DNA of 64,000 nucleotides from Candidatus Marithrix sp. Canyon 246 (GCF_001723685.1 NZ_MCBX01000001.1:1-64000), one strand, 5' to 3'. Positions 42,301 through 52,759 are shown, counted from the stretch's first letter. The notes: generated from the letters alone by a model not told the origin. Numbers and translations are program-made.

Positions 42301-44607
42301 ATGAATATATTTAATAAGATAATAATTTTTATTATTTGTTACCCATTAGCAGCAAATAGTCTTACTATAAATCCTCAATCTATTTCTTTAAAACCCGGAG
42401 CTACTCAAATTTTTTCGGTTACTGGAAATGTTGGAAAATTACATTGGTTATCTGCAAAAGGTAAGTTCAATATTCTAGGCACTAGTGTCGAATATACCGC
42501 TCCACAAGAAGCTGGATTTTATAGTATTGCTGTTGCAGATAGTAACAGTGTAGCTGTTGCTGAAATTGAAGTTTATAAAAATGTGGTTTTGGCAATCGAA
42601 ATTTTAGGTGGCAATCAAGTTTTAGCTGTTGGTGCTAAACAAAGTTTATTATTGCAAGCATGGTTATCTGATAAGACTAAACGCAATTATACTCAAGCGG
42701 CTGTTTGGAAAAGTAGTGATGCTTCAATAGTTGAAGTTAATAATGGTGTTATTACTGGGCATGTTGTCGGTAAAGCTATAATTTCTGCTACTTTAGAAGG
42801 CAAAACAACACAGATAGAAGTAGAAATTAAGGATACACAAAGCGTTGGTTTGGCAGTACAACCATCCCCTCTCTATATTAATACCGCTAGTAAACAACAA
42901 CTGAAAATATTTAAAATCTTAAAATCTGGTGCTTTAAAAGCACAAGATTCTGCCGCTTGTAATTTCACATCTAATAATAAGTTGATTAAAGTAAATAAGG
43001 CATTGATAGAGGCTGTTAGTCAAGGATATGCCGTTATTGAATGTGTGTGTGATAATTTACATGCCAGTGTGCCAGTTTTTATTAGTTCAGATTTAGCCTT
43101 AGAAGCTTTTCCAATACAATTTAATGTTGGTGTAGGAACATCTAAAGCTTTTAATATTAGTGGCGGTTCACCACCTTATATTGTTACTGCTGAAACTGGT
43201 AGAGTTAATGGTAATGGTGAAAATTGGTATTATCATGCAGCACGAAGTACAGGTAATGATATTATCAATGTGATTGATCAAGCAGGAACAGAAATTTCTT
43301 TAAGTGTGACAATTACTAAAGGCTTAACTTTATCACCACAAGCAGTGAATTTATTAGCTAATAGTCAAGCAGAATTTAATGTTAGTGGTGGTATTGCGCC
43401 ATATAGATGGCAAATATCAAGTGGTCAATTTGATAATTCGCAAGCTGCAACAGTTACTTATACTGCATCCCAAGCAACTGGAGTTTATGAAGTCAGTGTA
43501 TTTGATCAAACAGGGCAAGTTAAAAGAGCAATTATTAATGTTGGTAATACATTAATTGCTACTCCTAATGAATTTATTCTTAATTATAATGAAGAAAAAC
43601 GCTTTTATATTATAGCTGGAGAAGCTCCTTATAAAATATCAACAACTGCTGGCACATATCAACAAGAAAATGATATTTATTATTATCAAGCACCATCAGT
43701 AGCTGGTAATTATACTATTAACATCACAGATAGTGAAGCGCGTAATACTGAAATTAAAGTCACTGTTCAATCTAAATTGCTAGTCACACCTAATGAGTTA
43801 TTTTTAAAGCTAGGGCAAAAAGCCAAGTTAAATATTAGTGGTGGTTATGGCAAATATAAAGTTACTGCCAAAACTGGTGATGTTTCAGAAACCAGTTATA
43901 CAGCCGCTAACACAGCCGGGCGCGATGTTATTACTATTTCTGATCAAGCTGGTACAGTAGTACAAGTTGAAGTCTTAGTAAGTATAAACGGTTTTTATTC
44001 TTCTCCGGGTGAAAGTTATATTTTACCCGGCAAACAAGTCAAACTACGTGGTTTAGGTGGCACACCACCTTATAGTTGGTCAGTGAAAGGTGAAGGTGAT
44101 TTATCTAAAAATGATGGTGAACGTGTTACTTTTACTGCTCCAAAAGTAGCAGGTAATTACACAATTGTAGTTAAAGATAATAGTGGAGAAACCACAGAAA
44201 GTCGTGTGGTTGTTTATCAAGGTGAATTGCAATTTACTCCAGAATCTTTAATTTTAGCAGCGGGTAAACAGGCTGATTTACAAGCTTTATTAGGAGTAGC
44301 TGATTATACTTGGAGTGCTAAATTTGGACAACTATCTAATACTGAAGGTAAAATAGTAACTTATACAGCTCCTAGTTCAAAAACTGAAGATATAATTCTA
44401 CTTGAAGATGCTACCGGCACCGTTAAAAACTTACGTGTCTTTATTAACAATAAAACTATAGCTAGTATTCCTGATATATATGCAGGTAGTGATGGCAAAT
44501 TAGATGATAATGAAATGAATAAAGCTTTAAATGACTTTTTCCAACGACAAGGCTGGATTAGTCGTACAGAATTATTTGTGATTACAGAAATGTTTTTAGG
44601 AGAATAA
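42301..44607 (+). CDS. Large secreted Ig-like repeat protein with EF-hand-like C-terminus
   Basis: This 768-residue protein has a short signal peptide (ends about residue 19). It contains about seven repeats of a 75-residue beta module (pattern GG-x2-PY-x-W, then YTAP, then G-x-Y-x3-V-x-D). A BIG2-like domain (about 95-180) and a related unit interrupt the run. The last 45 residues (DIYAGSDGKLDDNEMNKALN, then FFQRQGW) form a calcium-loop-like motif followed by helices, also found at the end of the next gene. It is probably extracellular, with an adhesive or structural role. Its stop is 3 bp before the next ATG. Confidence 0.82.
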   Translation: MNIFNKIIIFIICYPLAANSLTINPQSISLKPGATQIFSVTGNVGKLHWLSAKGKFNILGTSVEYTAPQEAGFYSIAVADSNSVAVAEIEVYKNVVLAIEILGGNQVLAVGAKQSLLLQAWLSDKTKRNYTQAAVWKSSDASIVEVNNGVITGHVVGKAIISATLEGKTTQIEVEIKDTQSVGLAVQPSPLYINTASKQQLKIFKILKSGALKAQDSAACNFTSNNKLIKVNKALIEAVSQGYAVIECVCDNLHASVPVFISSDLALEAFPIQFNVGVGTSKAFNISGGSPPYIVTAETGRVNGNGENWYYHAARSTGNDIINVIDQAGTEISLSVTITKGLTLSPQAVNLLANSQAEFNVSGGIAPYRWQISSGQFDNSQAATVTYTASQATGVYEVSVFDQTGQVKRAIINVGNTLIATPNEFILNYNEEKRFYIIAGEAPYKISTTAGTYQQENDIYYYQAPSVAGNYTINITDSEARNTEIKVTVQSKLLVTPNELFLKLGQKAKLNISGGYGKYKVTAKTGDVSETSYTAANTAGRDVITISDQAGTVVQVEVLVSINGFYSSPGESYILPGKQVKLRGLGGTPPYSWSVKGEGDLSKNDGERVTFTAPKVAGNYTIVVKDNSGETTESRVVVYQGELQFTPESLILAAGKQADLQALLGVADYTWSAKFGQLSNTEGKIVTYTAPSSKTEDIILLEDATGTVKNLRVFINNKTIASIPDIYAGSDGKLDDNEMNKALNDFFQRQGWISRTELFVITEMFLGE

Positions 44608-44610
44608 ATC

Positions 44611-47600
44611 ATGGCAAAATATTTAATATTAGTAGTTTTGTTACTACAAAGCGCGTTTGTTAAGGCTGATGATAATGTGGATCTAAAAGCAGATGTAAAT
44701 ATAAAAATTACACAAACAGATAGCCCTGATCCTATTGAACCAGATAGTGAACTTAGTTATACATTAACTATAGAAAATATAGGCGATAATAATGTAGGTT
44801 TTATAGAAGTTGAAGATACATTACCAGCAGGAGTTGCATTTATAAGTGCTGATGGCATTGATTGGAAATGTTCTGAAAATAACAATAAAATTAAATGTGA
44901 TTTTCAAAAAGGCTTTTTAAAACCCGGAGATACTACATCAGACATTGTTATTAAAGTTAAGCTTCCATCAGATGCTAACAATATTTTAACTAATATTGCA
45001 ACTGTAAGTTCTAGTGGTGTAGAAACAGATAGTTCTGATAATACCAGCACTGAAGAAACTAAAATTGCTACCGAGGCAGAAGTAAATCTTAAAATTACTC
45101 AGACTGATAGCCCTGATCCTATTGAACAAGGTAAGGAATTGACTTATACACTAAGCATAGAAAATATAGGTAAAGACGATGTTAAACTTATACAAGTTGA
45201 AGATACTTTACCAAAGGATGTTGAATTTATAAGTGCCAGTGGCTGCTCTGAAAAAGACAATAAAGTTGTATGTGATATTCAGTCTGTAAAAGCTGGAGAA
45301 ACTGCATCAGACATTATTATTAAAGTTAAGGTTTCATTGAATGCCAAGGATAGTTTAACTAATACTGTAACAGTAAGTGCTGATGGTAAAGAAATAGATA
45401 CTGCCACTGAAGAAACTAAAGTTAAAATTCGTGCTTTTGAGTTAAAAACTAGTGTCTCACCAAAAAATAGTGGTGAAATAAAAACTGAGTCTGATAAAGA
45501 CAAAGTTAATCTAATCGCTATCCCTAAATCAGAATGTTATGACTTTTCTCATTGGGAAGGTGCTTGTAAAGACAGTCTTAAAGAATGCAATTTAACTTTG
45601 GATAGCGATAAAGAAACCGTTGCGCATTTTAAAATCAAAACTGTCAAATTAAATGCCACTGCGGAAAATGGACAAATAGATATTCAACCTCAACAAGCAG
45701 AATATCGTTGTGATGATAAGGTGACATTAATTCCAATTGCAGATGAAAATTATGAATTTTTAGTTTGGAGTGGAGATATATTTGGTAAACAAAATCCGCT
45801 TAACTTAGTTTTAAAACAACCAAAAATAGACATCAGCGCGATATTTCAAAAATTTAGTGATTTAGAAATTAAGCCTAGTAATGTTCAGGCAGTTGCTAAA
45901 CAAAAGTTAAAATTTACTGCTAGTGGTGGTGCTGGTAATTTCTTTTGGGCAGTGACACGTGGTAATATTCAAGCTAGTGCTGATGGTAAAACTGCTATAT
46001 ATACAGTGCCTGAAGAAACTGGTAGCTTTGATGTTTGGATAAGCGATGGAATTAATTTAACTTTTGCATCAGTAAATAATGATTCAGGTGAAAAACCGAT
46101 TGTATTTATTCGTATTATACCTAATAGTTTGAATTTATTCGTAGGAGATAAGCAAGCTATCACTGTAAAAGGATATCAAGCTGATGGTAAATCAAAAGAT
46201 TTAATAGCTAATGTCAATTTTTCTATTGAAAATCCTGATATTATAGAGATTAATTCTAACAATGCTCAAATTATTGCTAAAGCAATTGGTGCTACTAAAC
46301 TCATAGCAAAATATCAAGATTTTACCGCTGAAAGCAGCATTCAAGTACAAGCTCAAAGCAGTATTTTACAAGTAGAACCAAACATATTATCTTTAGAACA
46401 AGGTTCGTCTAAAACAATAAATATTTCTTTAGTCAATCAAAGCGGCGTTAAAACCATTATTGATAATGCTACTTTAACTATTGATTCTAATATCGCTTCC
46501 ATTGAGAAATATACTATTACTGGTACTAATAAAGGAGTCAGTTCCTTAAAAATTACTGTTAATGATCAAAGTTTATCTATTCCAATCTTAGTGCGTTCTA
46601 ATCCTAAATTAGAAATTACACCACATCGTGCATCAATAGTAGTCAATGAAACTACAATATTTAAAGTAACTGGTGGCAAACCGCCCTATCAAATTCAAAC
46701 AGATAAAGGTGATTTACAACAACAATCTAAAAATAGTTATATATTTCAATCTAAAGTTAGCGGCACTGCTGTATTGAATGTCATTGATAATGCACAGAAC
46801 CAAGTTCAAGCCACTATTAATATAGTAGCTCCATTAAGCGTCACACCAGAAAAAGTAGTAACTGCTAGCAATAAAACAGTTAGTCTTACAGCTAGTGGAG
46901 GTGATGGTAATTATACTTGGAATATGAACCAAGGTAAGTTGGACAAACAAAACGGCAAGACTGTTAATTATAATGCGCCTGCAAAAACTGGATTATATGT
47001 TGTTACAGTTATTGATGGTTTAGGTAATAATAAGGAAGTTTTAGTTTCAGTTGGTGAAAAATTATTATTAAGTCAACAACAATTATTTATGAAACCTGAA
47101 GAAACAACTAAATTACGTGTTTTAGGTGGTATTCAGCCTTACAGTTTAAATATCAGTGCAGGCAAAGCTACTTTAGAAAATGGAGTAATTAATTATACAG
47201 CACCTAAAGTAGCAGGTACTCATACATTGAGTGTCATTGATGCTAAAGAAAATCAAGTAAGTGCTGAAATTACAGTTGCTTTAGATCTATTAATAACACC
47301 TAAATCTGGTCGTTTAGATGCAGAAGATAAATTAACTTTACATGCTAGTGGTGGCTTTGGTAAAAAACGTTGGGTTGCTAGTAAAGGTGAGTTAGATAAA
47401 ATTGAAGGGCAAACTGTAATATGGACAACTCCCAAAAATTTTGGACCAGCCTTTATTCATGTAATTGATGCAAAAGGAAATAAAGCAACCGCTTCCTTAG
47501 AAGTATCCTCAAGTGGCTTTGTAATAACTCCATCAATGCGACATGTTTATCCAGAAGATAGTGCTAATTTAACTAGTATTGGAGGTGCCGCGCCTTATAA

Positions 47601-48144
47601 GTGGATAGTTGAGGCTGGTGATTATGTACAAAAAGATGATAACATTACTTATACAGCTCCAAAAGTAAGAGGTAGTTATCAAGTAAAAGTGCAAGACAAT
47701 AGTGGCAAAACTGCACAAGCTCAAATCAATGTATATTCTACTAGATTATTTGCCTCACCTAAAACTCTATATATTAATCGTAATGAAACACAAGAGATTT
47801 CAATAGGTGGTGGCACAGGAAGTTATACCATAACAGCTAATTTAGGTAAAATAGCAGACAATGAGCTTAAATTAGCAGAACAAAAAAACATTATAAAAAC
47901 TACCTATACAGCCCCTAAAAATTATGAAGGGCATGATGCAATTAATATTTTAGATAGTGCTGGAAATTTAGCTAATATTGAAGTACAAATTGACAAAAAG
48001 ACTGATATTATAAGTATTTACGCTGGTCCAGATGGGATAATTAATGATGCAGAAATGCAAAAAGCAATAGATGACTTTTTTGATGGGCAGGTTTGGTTAG
48101 ATAGAATTATTTTATTTGAAATCATTGAAAAATATAAACAATAA
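44611..48144 (+). CDS. Giant secreted DUF11/Ig-like repeat protein
   Basis: This 1177-residue protein starts with a signal peptide (MAKYLILVVLLLQSAFVKA) and two DUF11 domains (about 28-155 and 156-275; TQTDSPDPIE, YTLTIENIG, VEDTLP). Two InlB-like 'bacterial repeat' units follow (about 280-420; FSHWEGAC, FLVWSGD). Then come a BIG2-like region and about six copies of the same 75-residue beta module as the previous gene. It ends with the shared motif IYAGPDGIINDAEMQKAIDD. Cotranscription with 42301 and shared termini suggest partners of one surface assembly. The P4 palindrome follows directly. Confidence 0.85.
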   Translation: MAKYLILVVLLLQSAFVKADDNVDLKADVNIKITQTDSPDPIEPDSELSYTLTIENIGDNNVGFIEVEDTLPAGVAFISADGIDWKCSENNNKIKCDFQKGFLKPGDTTSDIVIKVKLPSDANNILTNIATVSSSGVETDSSDNTSTEETKIATEAEVNLKITQTDSPDPIEQGKELTYTLSIENIGKDDVKLIQVEDTLPKDVEFISASGCSEKDNKVVCDIQSVKAGETASDIIIKVKVSLNAKDSLTNTVTVSADGKEIDTATEETKVKIRAFELKTSVSPKNSGEIKTESDKDKVNLIAIPKSECYDFSHWEGACKDSLKECNLTLDSDKETVAHFKIKTVKLNATAENGQIDIQPQQAEYRCDDKVTLIPIADENYEFLVWSGDIFGKQNPLNLVLKQPKIDISAIFQKFSDLEIKPSNVQAVAKQKLKFTASGGAGNFFWAVTRGNIQASADGKTAIYTVPEETGSFDVWISDGINLTFASVNNDSGEKPIVFIRIIPNSLNLFVGDKQAITVKGYQADGKSKDLIANVNFSIENPDIIEINSNNAQIIAKAIGATKLIAKYQDFTAESSIQVQAQSSILQVEPNILSLEQGSSKTINISLVNQSGVKTIIDNATLTIDSNIASIEKYTITGTNKGVSSLKITVNDQSLSIPILVRSNPKLEITPHRASIVVNETTIFKVTGGKPPYQIQTDKGDLQQQSKNSYIFQSKVSGTAVLNVIDNAQNQVQATINIVAPLSVTPEKVVTASNKTVSLTASGGDGNYTWNMNQGKLDKQNGKTVNYNAPAKTGLYVVTVIDGLGNNKEVLVSVGEKLLLSQQQLFMKPEETTKLRVLGGIQPYSLNISAGKATLENGVINYTAPKVAGTHTLSVIDAKENQVSAEITVALDLLITPKSGRLDAEDKLTLHASGGFGKKRWVASKGELDKIEGQTVIWTTPKNFGPAFIHVIDAKGNKATASLEVSSSGFVITPSMRHVYPEDSANLTSIGGAAPYKWIVEAGDYVQKDDNITYTAPKVRGSYQVKVQDNSGKTAQAQINVYSTRLFASPKTLYINRNETQEISIGGGTGSYTITANLGKIADNELKLAEQKNIIKTTYTAPKNYEGHDAINILDSAGNLANIEVQIDKKTDIISIYAGPDGIINDAEMQKAIDDFFDGQVWLDRIILFEIIEKYKQ

Positions 48145-48146
48145 AA

Positions 48147-48180
48147 AAAACCTGACAGGTTTTAAAAACCTGTCAGGTTT
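48147..48180. repeat. acctgacaggt palindrome P4 between convergent genes
   Basis: The hairpin aacctgacaggtttt / aaaacctgtcaggttt lies 2 bp after the plus-strand stop and 8 bp before the minus-strand stop. It is well placed as a terminator for both giant genes. Confidence 0.85.
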
Positions 48181-48188
48181 ATATGCTA

Positions 48189-51100
48189 CTATTCAGTAGC
48201 TACTGCTGGTGGTAAAGCAAATAGTTTTTGCTTGTCACCTTGAGGATAGGTAATCAAAAAGTCTTTTACGCCATCTCCATTGATATCTTCAATGTCGGTA
48301 ACCTCATAACTTTCTGTTGCTTCTCCTGTTTCTATTCCATAATCCAATCTACCTGTATAAGCTTTTTCACCAAATTTAAAGGATAAAATTCCTTCTTCGC
48401 TTAATGAAGCTCCTCCAGATTGTTGAATTATCCCATTTGATGCTGGTGCTGGATATAGCACTTGTTGACGTTTTTCGCCATTGCTATTTTCAAAGACTAA
48501 TACTACTAAATCGCCTTTAAATTTGAAGCCAGTTTGTTCTTGAGCTTCAGCCGGTTCACTGGATAATGCCGCTCTGCCGCTAATCCAAAGTCTATCATCA
48601 AGAGTTGGCACTTTCAGATTACCGTCTTCTGTGATAGTGAATTTGGTGATGTTAAGTGCAGCTAATAGGGCTTTTAGCGTTGTTATGCTTTGCACTACTG
48701 GGTAAGCTTCAATTTCCAGACCATCTTTAGTTGTAAAGATAACTGTATTTCCAAAGCCTAATCGTACTGACTCAGTACCATCACCTGTTTTAGAAGCACG
48801 TTTTACTTTAATTGGAGCAACTTCAAAAATTAAGCCTTCAATTTCAAGTTGTAGATTACCAGTTTTATTGCTTTGATCCATTTGTAAATCATTACCTGCA
48901 AACTCAGGTTGTTCATTAATTTTTTGTAATAAACCTTTACCATTTACAACTGGATCAGCAGATAAATCAATTGCTGCTGGTTGTTGTACTTCTGCTACTG
49001 GAGCTGTAAAGCCGGGTAGAGTTGCAGTTATGTCAAGACCAATCGGTATATCATTTGCTGCGGTAAATTTAACACCAGTACCTAATTTAATATCAAGAGG
49101 TATAGTTACACCCTCAGCAAATATAACATTTTTTAGACTGACACCTGCGCCAAAAGTAACATCTTTACCAATAGTTACATTACTTACTTCGCTATTAGCA
49201 GAAATTTTTAAATTATCTAATTTAACAAACCCATTCTCTGGTCCAACAATTTTGCCTTCTAGAATACCACCTTCTATCACAGTATCTTTTAATAAAGTAA
49301 TATCTGTCAGTGTTGTTCCTGTATTGTCAATTTTGCCCTCTATTGGTTTAAGAGGCTCAGTAGGTTCAGTAGGCTCGGTAGGATCAACAGGATCAGGATC
49401 AGTAGGAGTTGTTGGCTGCTGTTGAACAGGAGGGCTACTACTATTGTCTGCAACTTTAAATAGTTTTTGCTTTGTACCATCAGTATAAGTAATTAAGAAA
49501 TGATCTGAATTATCAGTAACTGCAAATGCTGTTGACGTTCCTGTTTCTACATAATAATCTAATGTTCCTTCATAAGTTGTACCATCAAACTCAAACTTCA
49601 GTTTACCATCTTCTGGATAAGAATCATTCATTTGATTATTCTGAGTAAGCATAGTAACAGATGTTTCAGTCATGTTATCAAGTGATACAGGTGCTGGATA
49701 TAGAACTTGTTCACGTTTTTTTCCGCTTTCATCATCTTCAAAGATGAATGTCACTAAACCACCGTCTTTAAATGATTTATTATTTTGAAATCCAAGCGTT
49801 CCGTTCTGATCTTCCAAGCTTGTTATAGAGGGTCTGAAAATAATAGTCTTACCATCTTTCTCTACAGATATATTACCATCATCTTTAACTGTTAAATTTG
49901 TGAATCCTTCATCTGTTAAATATGAAGTTAAACTTTCTAAGTTTTGTACTGATGGTTGACTTTTTATTTCTACACCATTAGTTGTAAGATATAATGCATT
50001 TCCAAATCCATATTCATTTCCAGTAGAAATGCGAAGACTTCTTCTGTTTCCACCACCTGAATTTGCACTAGATGGTCTAAATCCACACATTCCACCGTCA
50101 CTCAGTTTAATTTTTAGTCTTCCACTTACTAAGTTAATTTCTGCACCAGATCCAAAAACTGAAACCGTGCTTGCCGGAGTTATTTCAGATAACAAGGTTG
50201 GACCATTTACTATAATACTAATATTTAAATCTATTATTGCTGGTAAAGTTACGCCACTTATAGGAAATGTAAGAATTGGTAGAATTGAAGTTAAGTCAAA
50301 ACCTGCTGGTAGAATTGATAAACTTTGAAATTGAATTCCTAAACCAAAAGTAATTGTAGTAAGTGGAGAAGGTAAAACGACAGTACTACTCAAAATTACA
50401 TAACTTAATGTGGCACCAGAGGCAATTGTCACACCATCCAATGTAGGTGGATTTGTCGCATCACCTGTTATTGTACCAGCTAGTGTGCCACCTGTGATTG
50501 TTGCGCCTGCTTCAATAGTAATATTAGTAAGAGTTTTACCTGTATTATTGTAATTACCACTAATATTAGTTAAAGGAGCAAGTGTAGTGAACGAGAATGT
50601 TTCAGCAGTTGCAACATTACCTTCAGCATCTTCTGCTATTATGTAAAGATCATAACTAGTTGATGAAGTTAAACCAGATATAGAAGCAACAGCCCCTGTA
50701 TTAGCAGTTAAGTCTAAATTTCCTTTTTTATTCTCAGCTACATCCTCGTTAGCATTATCTTGTCCATTCTTAACTTGTGCCTCTGTTGGTGCTGTGGCAT
50801 TATCATCTAAAACTACATAATAAGCTGTACCATCTTCATTGATTTTCACTTCAAAATCAATTGTAGTTGCTCCAACAGTTTTGGAATTACCAAGACTATC
50901 AAACACAGGCGGAGTAGTATCACTAGGTGCTGCCGCTGTGGTAACATTCACTACCACTTGAGCATTTAGAGTTTCAGCAGAATCTTCAGCAACTACATAA
51001 ATATCATAATCAGTTGCTGCTGTTAAACGGATGATATAACTATTAGCTTCAGTATCAGCAGTTAAAGTTAAAACACCTTTTTTATCAGCGTCAACAGCAG

Positions 51101-51371
51101 TACCTTGATCATCTTGCCCAGCTTTGATTTGAGCATCACTAGGTGCGGCTGCTCCATCTGCTAATACAACATAATAAGCTTTACCAATTTCATTGGTTTG
51201 AACTTTTAGCTCTAAGGAACTATGTTTGGTATCAGCAGCATCTACTTTAGGATAACCAGATGTAAAGGTTGGTGCCGCTGCATAAGCAGACACTTGTGAC
51301 AGGAATATTAAAGCAAATAACCACCACCTAAAAATCGGTGGTGCTGCTTTTTTAAATGAATCAGGTTTCAT
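48189..51371 (-). CDS. Large secreted two-fold duplicated protein with Fn3-like N-terminus
   Basis: This 1060-residue protein has a signal peptide (RWWLFALIFLSQVSAYA). Two Fn3-like units follow (about 33-150 and 152-265; AYYVVLADGA / AYYVVLDDNA, YDIYVVAEDS / YDLYIIAEDA). A large unit of about 400 residues is then repeated after a Pro/Thr linker (TPTDPDPVDPTEPTEPTEP). Each copy opens with a right-handed beta-helix-like stretch (ITIEAGATITGGTLAGTI / ITLLKDTVIEGGILEGKI). Each copy ends with VLYPAP and a strand ending ITYTDGTKQKLF / ITYPQGDKQKLF. No enzyme motif is seen. It is probably a surface or matrix protein. Confidence 0.8.
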   Translation of the reverse strand: MKPDSFKKAAPPIFRWWLFALIFLSQVSAYAAAPTFTSGYPKVDAADTKHSSLELKVQTNEIGKAYYVVLADGAAAPSDAQIKAGQDDQGTAVDADKKGVLTLTADTEANSYIIRLTAATDYDIYVVAEDSAETLNAQVVVNVTTAAAPSDTTPPVFDSLGNSKTVGATTIDFEVKINEDGTAYYVVLDDNATAPTEAQVKNGQDNANEDVAENKKGNLDLTANTGAVASISGLTSSTSYDLYIIAEDAEGNVATAETFSFTTLAPLTNISGNYNNTGKTLTNITIEAGATITGGTLAGTITGDATNPPTLDGVTIASGATLSYVILSSTVVLPSPLTTITFGLGIQFQSLSILPAGFDLTSILPILTFPISGVTLPAIIDLNISIIVNGPTLLSEITPASTVSVFGSGAEINLVSGRLKIKLSDGGMCGFRPSSANSGGGNRRSLRISTGNEYGFGNALYLTTNGVEIKSQPSVQNLESLTSYLTDEGFTNLTVKDDGNISVEKDGKTIIFRPSITSLEDQNGTLGFQNNKSFKDGGLVTFIFEDDESGKKREQVLYPAPVSLDNMTETSVTMLTQNNQMNDSYPEDGKLKFEFDGTTYEGTLDYYVETGTSTAFAVTDNSDHFLITYTDGTKQKLFKVADNSSSPPVQQQPTTPTDPDPVDPTEPTEPTEPLKPIEGKIDNTGTTLTDITLLKDTVIEGGILEGKIVGPENGFVKLDNLKISANSEVSNVTIGKDVTFGAGVSLKNVIFAEGVTIPLDIKLGTGVKFTAANDIPIGLDITATLPGFTAPVAEVQQPAAIDLSADPVVNGKGLLQKINEQPEFAGNDLQMDQSNKTGNLQLEIEGLIFEVAPIKVKRASKTGDGTESVRLGFGNTVIFTTKDGLEIEAYPVVQSITTLKALLAALNITKFTITEDGNLKVPTLDDRLWISGRAALSSEPAEAQEQTGFKFKGDLVVLVFENSNGEKRQQVLYPAPASNGIIQQSGGASLSEEGILSFKFGEKAYTGRLDYGIETGEATESYEVTDIEDINGDGVKDFLITYPQGDKQKLFALPPAVATE

Positions 51372-51455
51372 ATTAAAAATACTCTCAAATTAATTAGAGA
51401 AAATATAATAACACTATTAATATGTATAAACAACAATAAGGAATGAAATAAGATT

Positions 51456-52592
51456 ATGTCATCAAACGACCGTTATATCGCAATACGCAACGTTACCCTT
51501 GTCGGGGTATTAGTTAATATTTTATTAACTATCATAAAATTTATATTTGGAATTATTGGACATTCTCAAGCCTTAATTGCTGATGCCTTACATTCTTTGT
51601 CTGATTTAATCAGTGATAGCTTAGTGTTAGTTGCTGCTAAGTTTAGTAGTGCAGATGCTGATAATGAACATCCATATGGTCATGCTCGGTTTGAAACCGT
51701 TGCTACTGTTGCTGTTGGTTTATTATTAAGCTTGGTAGCAATCGGCATATTTATAGATGCTATACGACGCTTATTAGTTCCGGAATTATTATTAGAACCC
51801 ACAGCAATTACCTTGGTAATAACCGCCATCGTATTGGTTGCAAAGGAAATTTTATATCAATATACAATTTATATTGCTAAACAAGTGCGTTCGCCAATGT
51901 TACGCGCTAATGCTTGGCATCATCGTAGTGACGCTATATCTTCATTTATTGTATTAATTGGTATTGCTGGAACTTTAGCTGGTTTTTCTTGGCTAGATGC
52001 GGTGGCTACAATTGGAGTTAGTTTCATGATTGCTCATATTGGATGGTCATTAATGATGAGTAGTTTCAAGGAATTAGTTGATACAGGATTAGATCAAAAT
52101 AAACTCAATCAAATTACTGAAACTATTGAATCAGTAGAAGGAGTATGTGCTTTACATGAATTACGTACTCGCAAAATGGCACATAATGCTTTAGTTGATC
52201 TGCATATTTTAGTTGATCCTCATATCAGTGTTTCAGAGGGGCATTATATTGCTGAAATAGTTAAATCTACTTTGATTGAGAAATTTGAAGAAATCAGCGA
52301 CGTAATGGTGCATATTGATCCTGAAAATGATGAAGAATTTAAATTGAATTTGAATTTACCTTTACGTAGCAAGATTGTTAATGATTTGCAAGCATGTTGG
52401 TATGGCTTAGCTGTTACCAAACATATTGAACAAATTACCTTACATTATATAGCAGGTAAATTAACAGTTGATGTTTATTTACCATTAAATATCGTAACAA
52501 GTCTTGATGAAGCGGCAGATTTATCTCAAGGTTTTAATGAATTAGCTGCTAATACAAAGGATATTAATACTATTAATATTTATTATCGCTAA
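51456..52592 (+). CDS. Cation diffusion facilitator family transporter
   Basis: This membrane antiporter probably exports Zn2+, Fe2+ or Mn2+ against protons. It has six membrane segments, with the metal-site helix II motif ADALHSLSDLISDSLVL (the H/D-x3-D pairs) and helix V motif WHHRSDAISSF. A cytoplasmic metallochaperone-like C-terminal domain (about 205-290) is followed by about 85 extra residues with a second ferredoxin-like fold. This makes it longer (378) than FieF (300). ATG 51456 lies 84 bp from the divergent giant gene. The 3' end is duplicated downstream around palindrome P5. Confidence 0.92.
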   Translation: MSSNDRYIAIRNVTLVGVLVNILLTIIKFIFGIIGHSQALIADALHSLSDLISDSLVLVAAKFSSADADNEHPYGHARFETVATVAVGLLLSLVAIGIFIDAIRRLLVPELLLEPTAITLVITAIVLVAKEILYQYTIYIAKQVRSPMLRANAWHHRSDAISSFIVLIGIAGTLAGFSWLDAVATIGVSFMIAHIGWSLMMSSFKELVDTGLDQNKLNQITETIESVEGVCALHELRTRKMAHNALVDLHILVDPHISVSEGHYIAEIVKSTLIEKFEEISDVMVHIDPENDEEFKLNLNLPLRSKIVNDLQACWYGLAVTKHIEQITLHYIAGKLTVDVYLPLNIVTSLDEAADLSQGFNELAANTKDINTINIYYR

Positions 52593-52671
52593 CTAGAAAA
52601 TGATAAACTTCAGACCTGACAGGTTTTTAAAACCTGTCAGGTCTTTTGATATTAATATTTATTATCGCTAA
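52571..52671 (+). repeat. 22-bp direct repeat bracketing palindrome P5
   Basis: The 22 bp ending the transporter gene (52571-52592, attaatatttattatcgctaa) recur exactly at 52650-52671. The 57 bp between them contain the P5 palindrome. This looks like a target duplication or tandem duplication that accompanied insertion of the palindrome. Confidence 0.8.
52612..52646. repeat. acctgacaggt palindrome P5 (terminator-like)
   Basis: A perfect hairpin agacctgacaggtttt / aaaacctgtcaggtct followed by tttt lies 20 bp after the transporter stop and should terminate its transcription. Confidence 0.85.
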
Positions 52672-52759
52672 ATTAATTTATGTATGAGTTTCATGATTGA
52701 TGAACTATGATAATATTAAAGCTGACTAATTTAATAAATTGCATTTATAGGAGTATATT

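Noticed and set aside
44465-44600. C-terminal motif as a classical type I dockerin
   Set aside because: Only one calcium-like loop is present rather than the duplicated pair of dockerins, and no cohesin is seen in the window.
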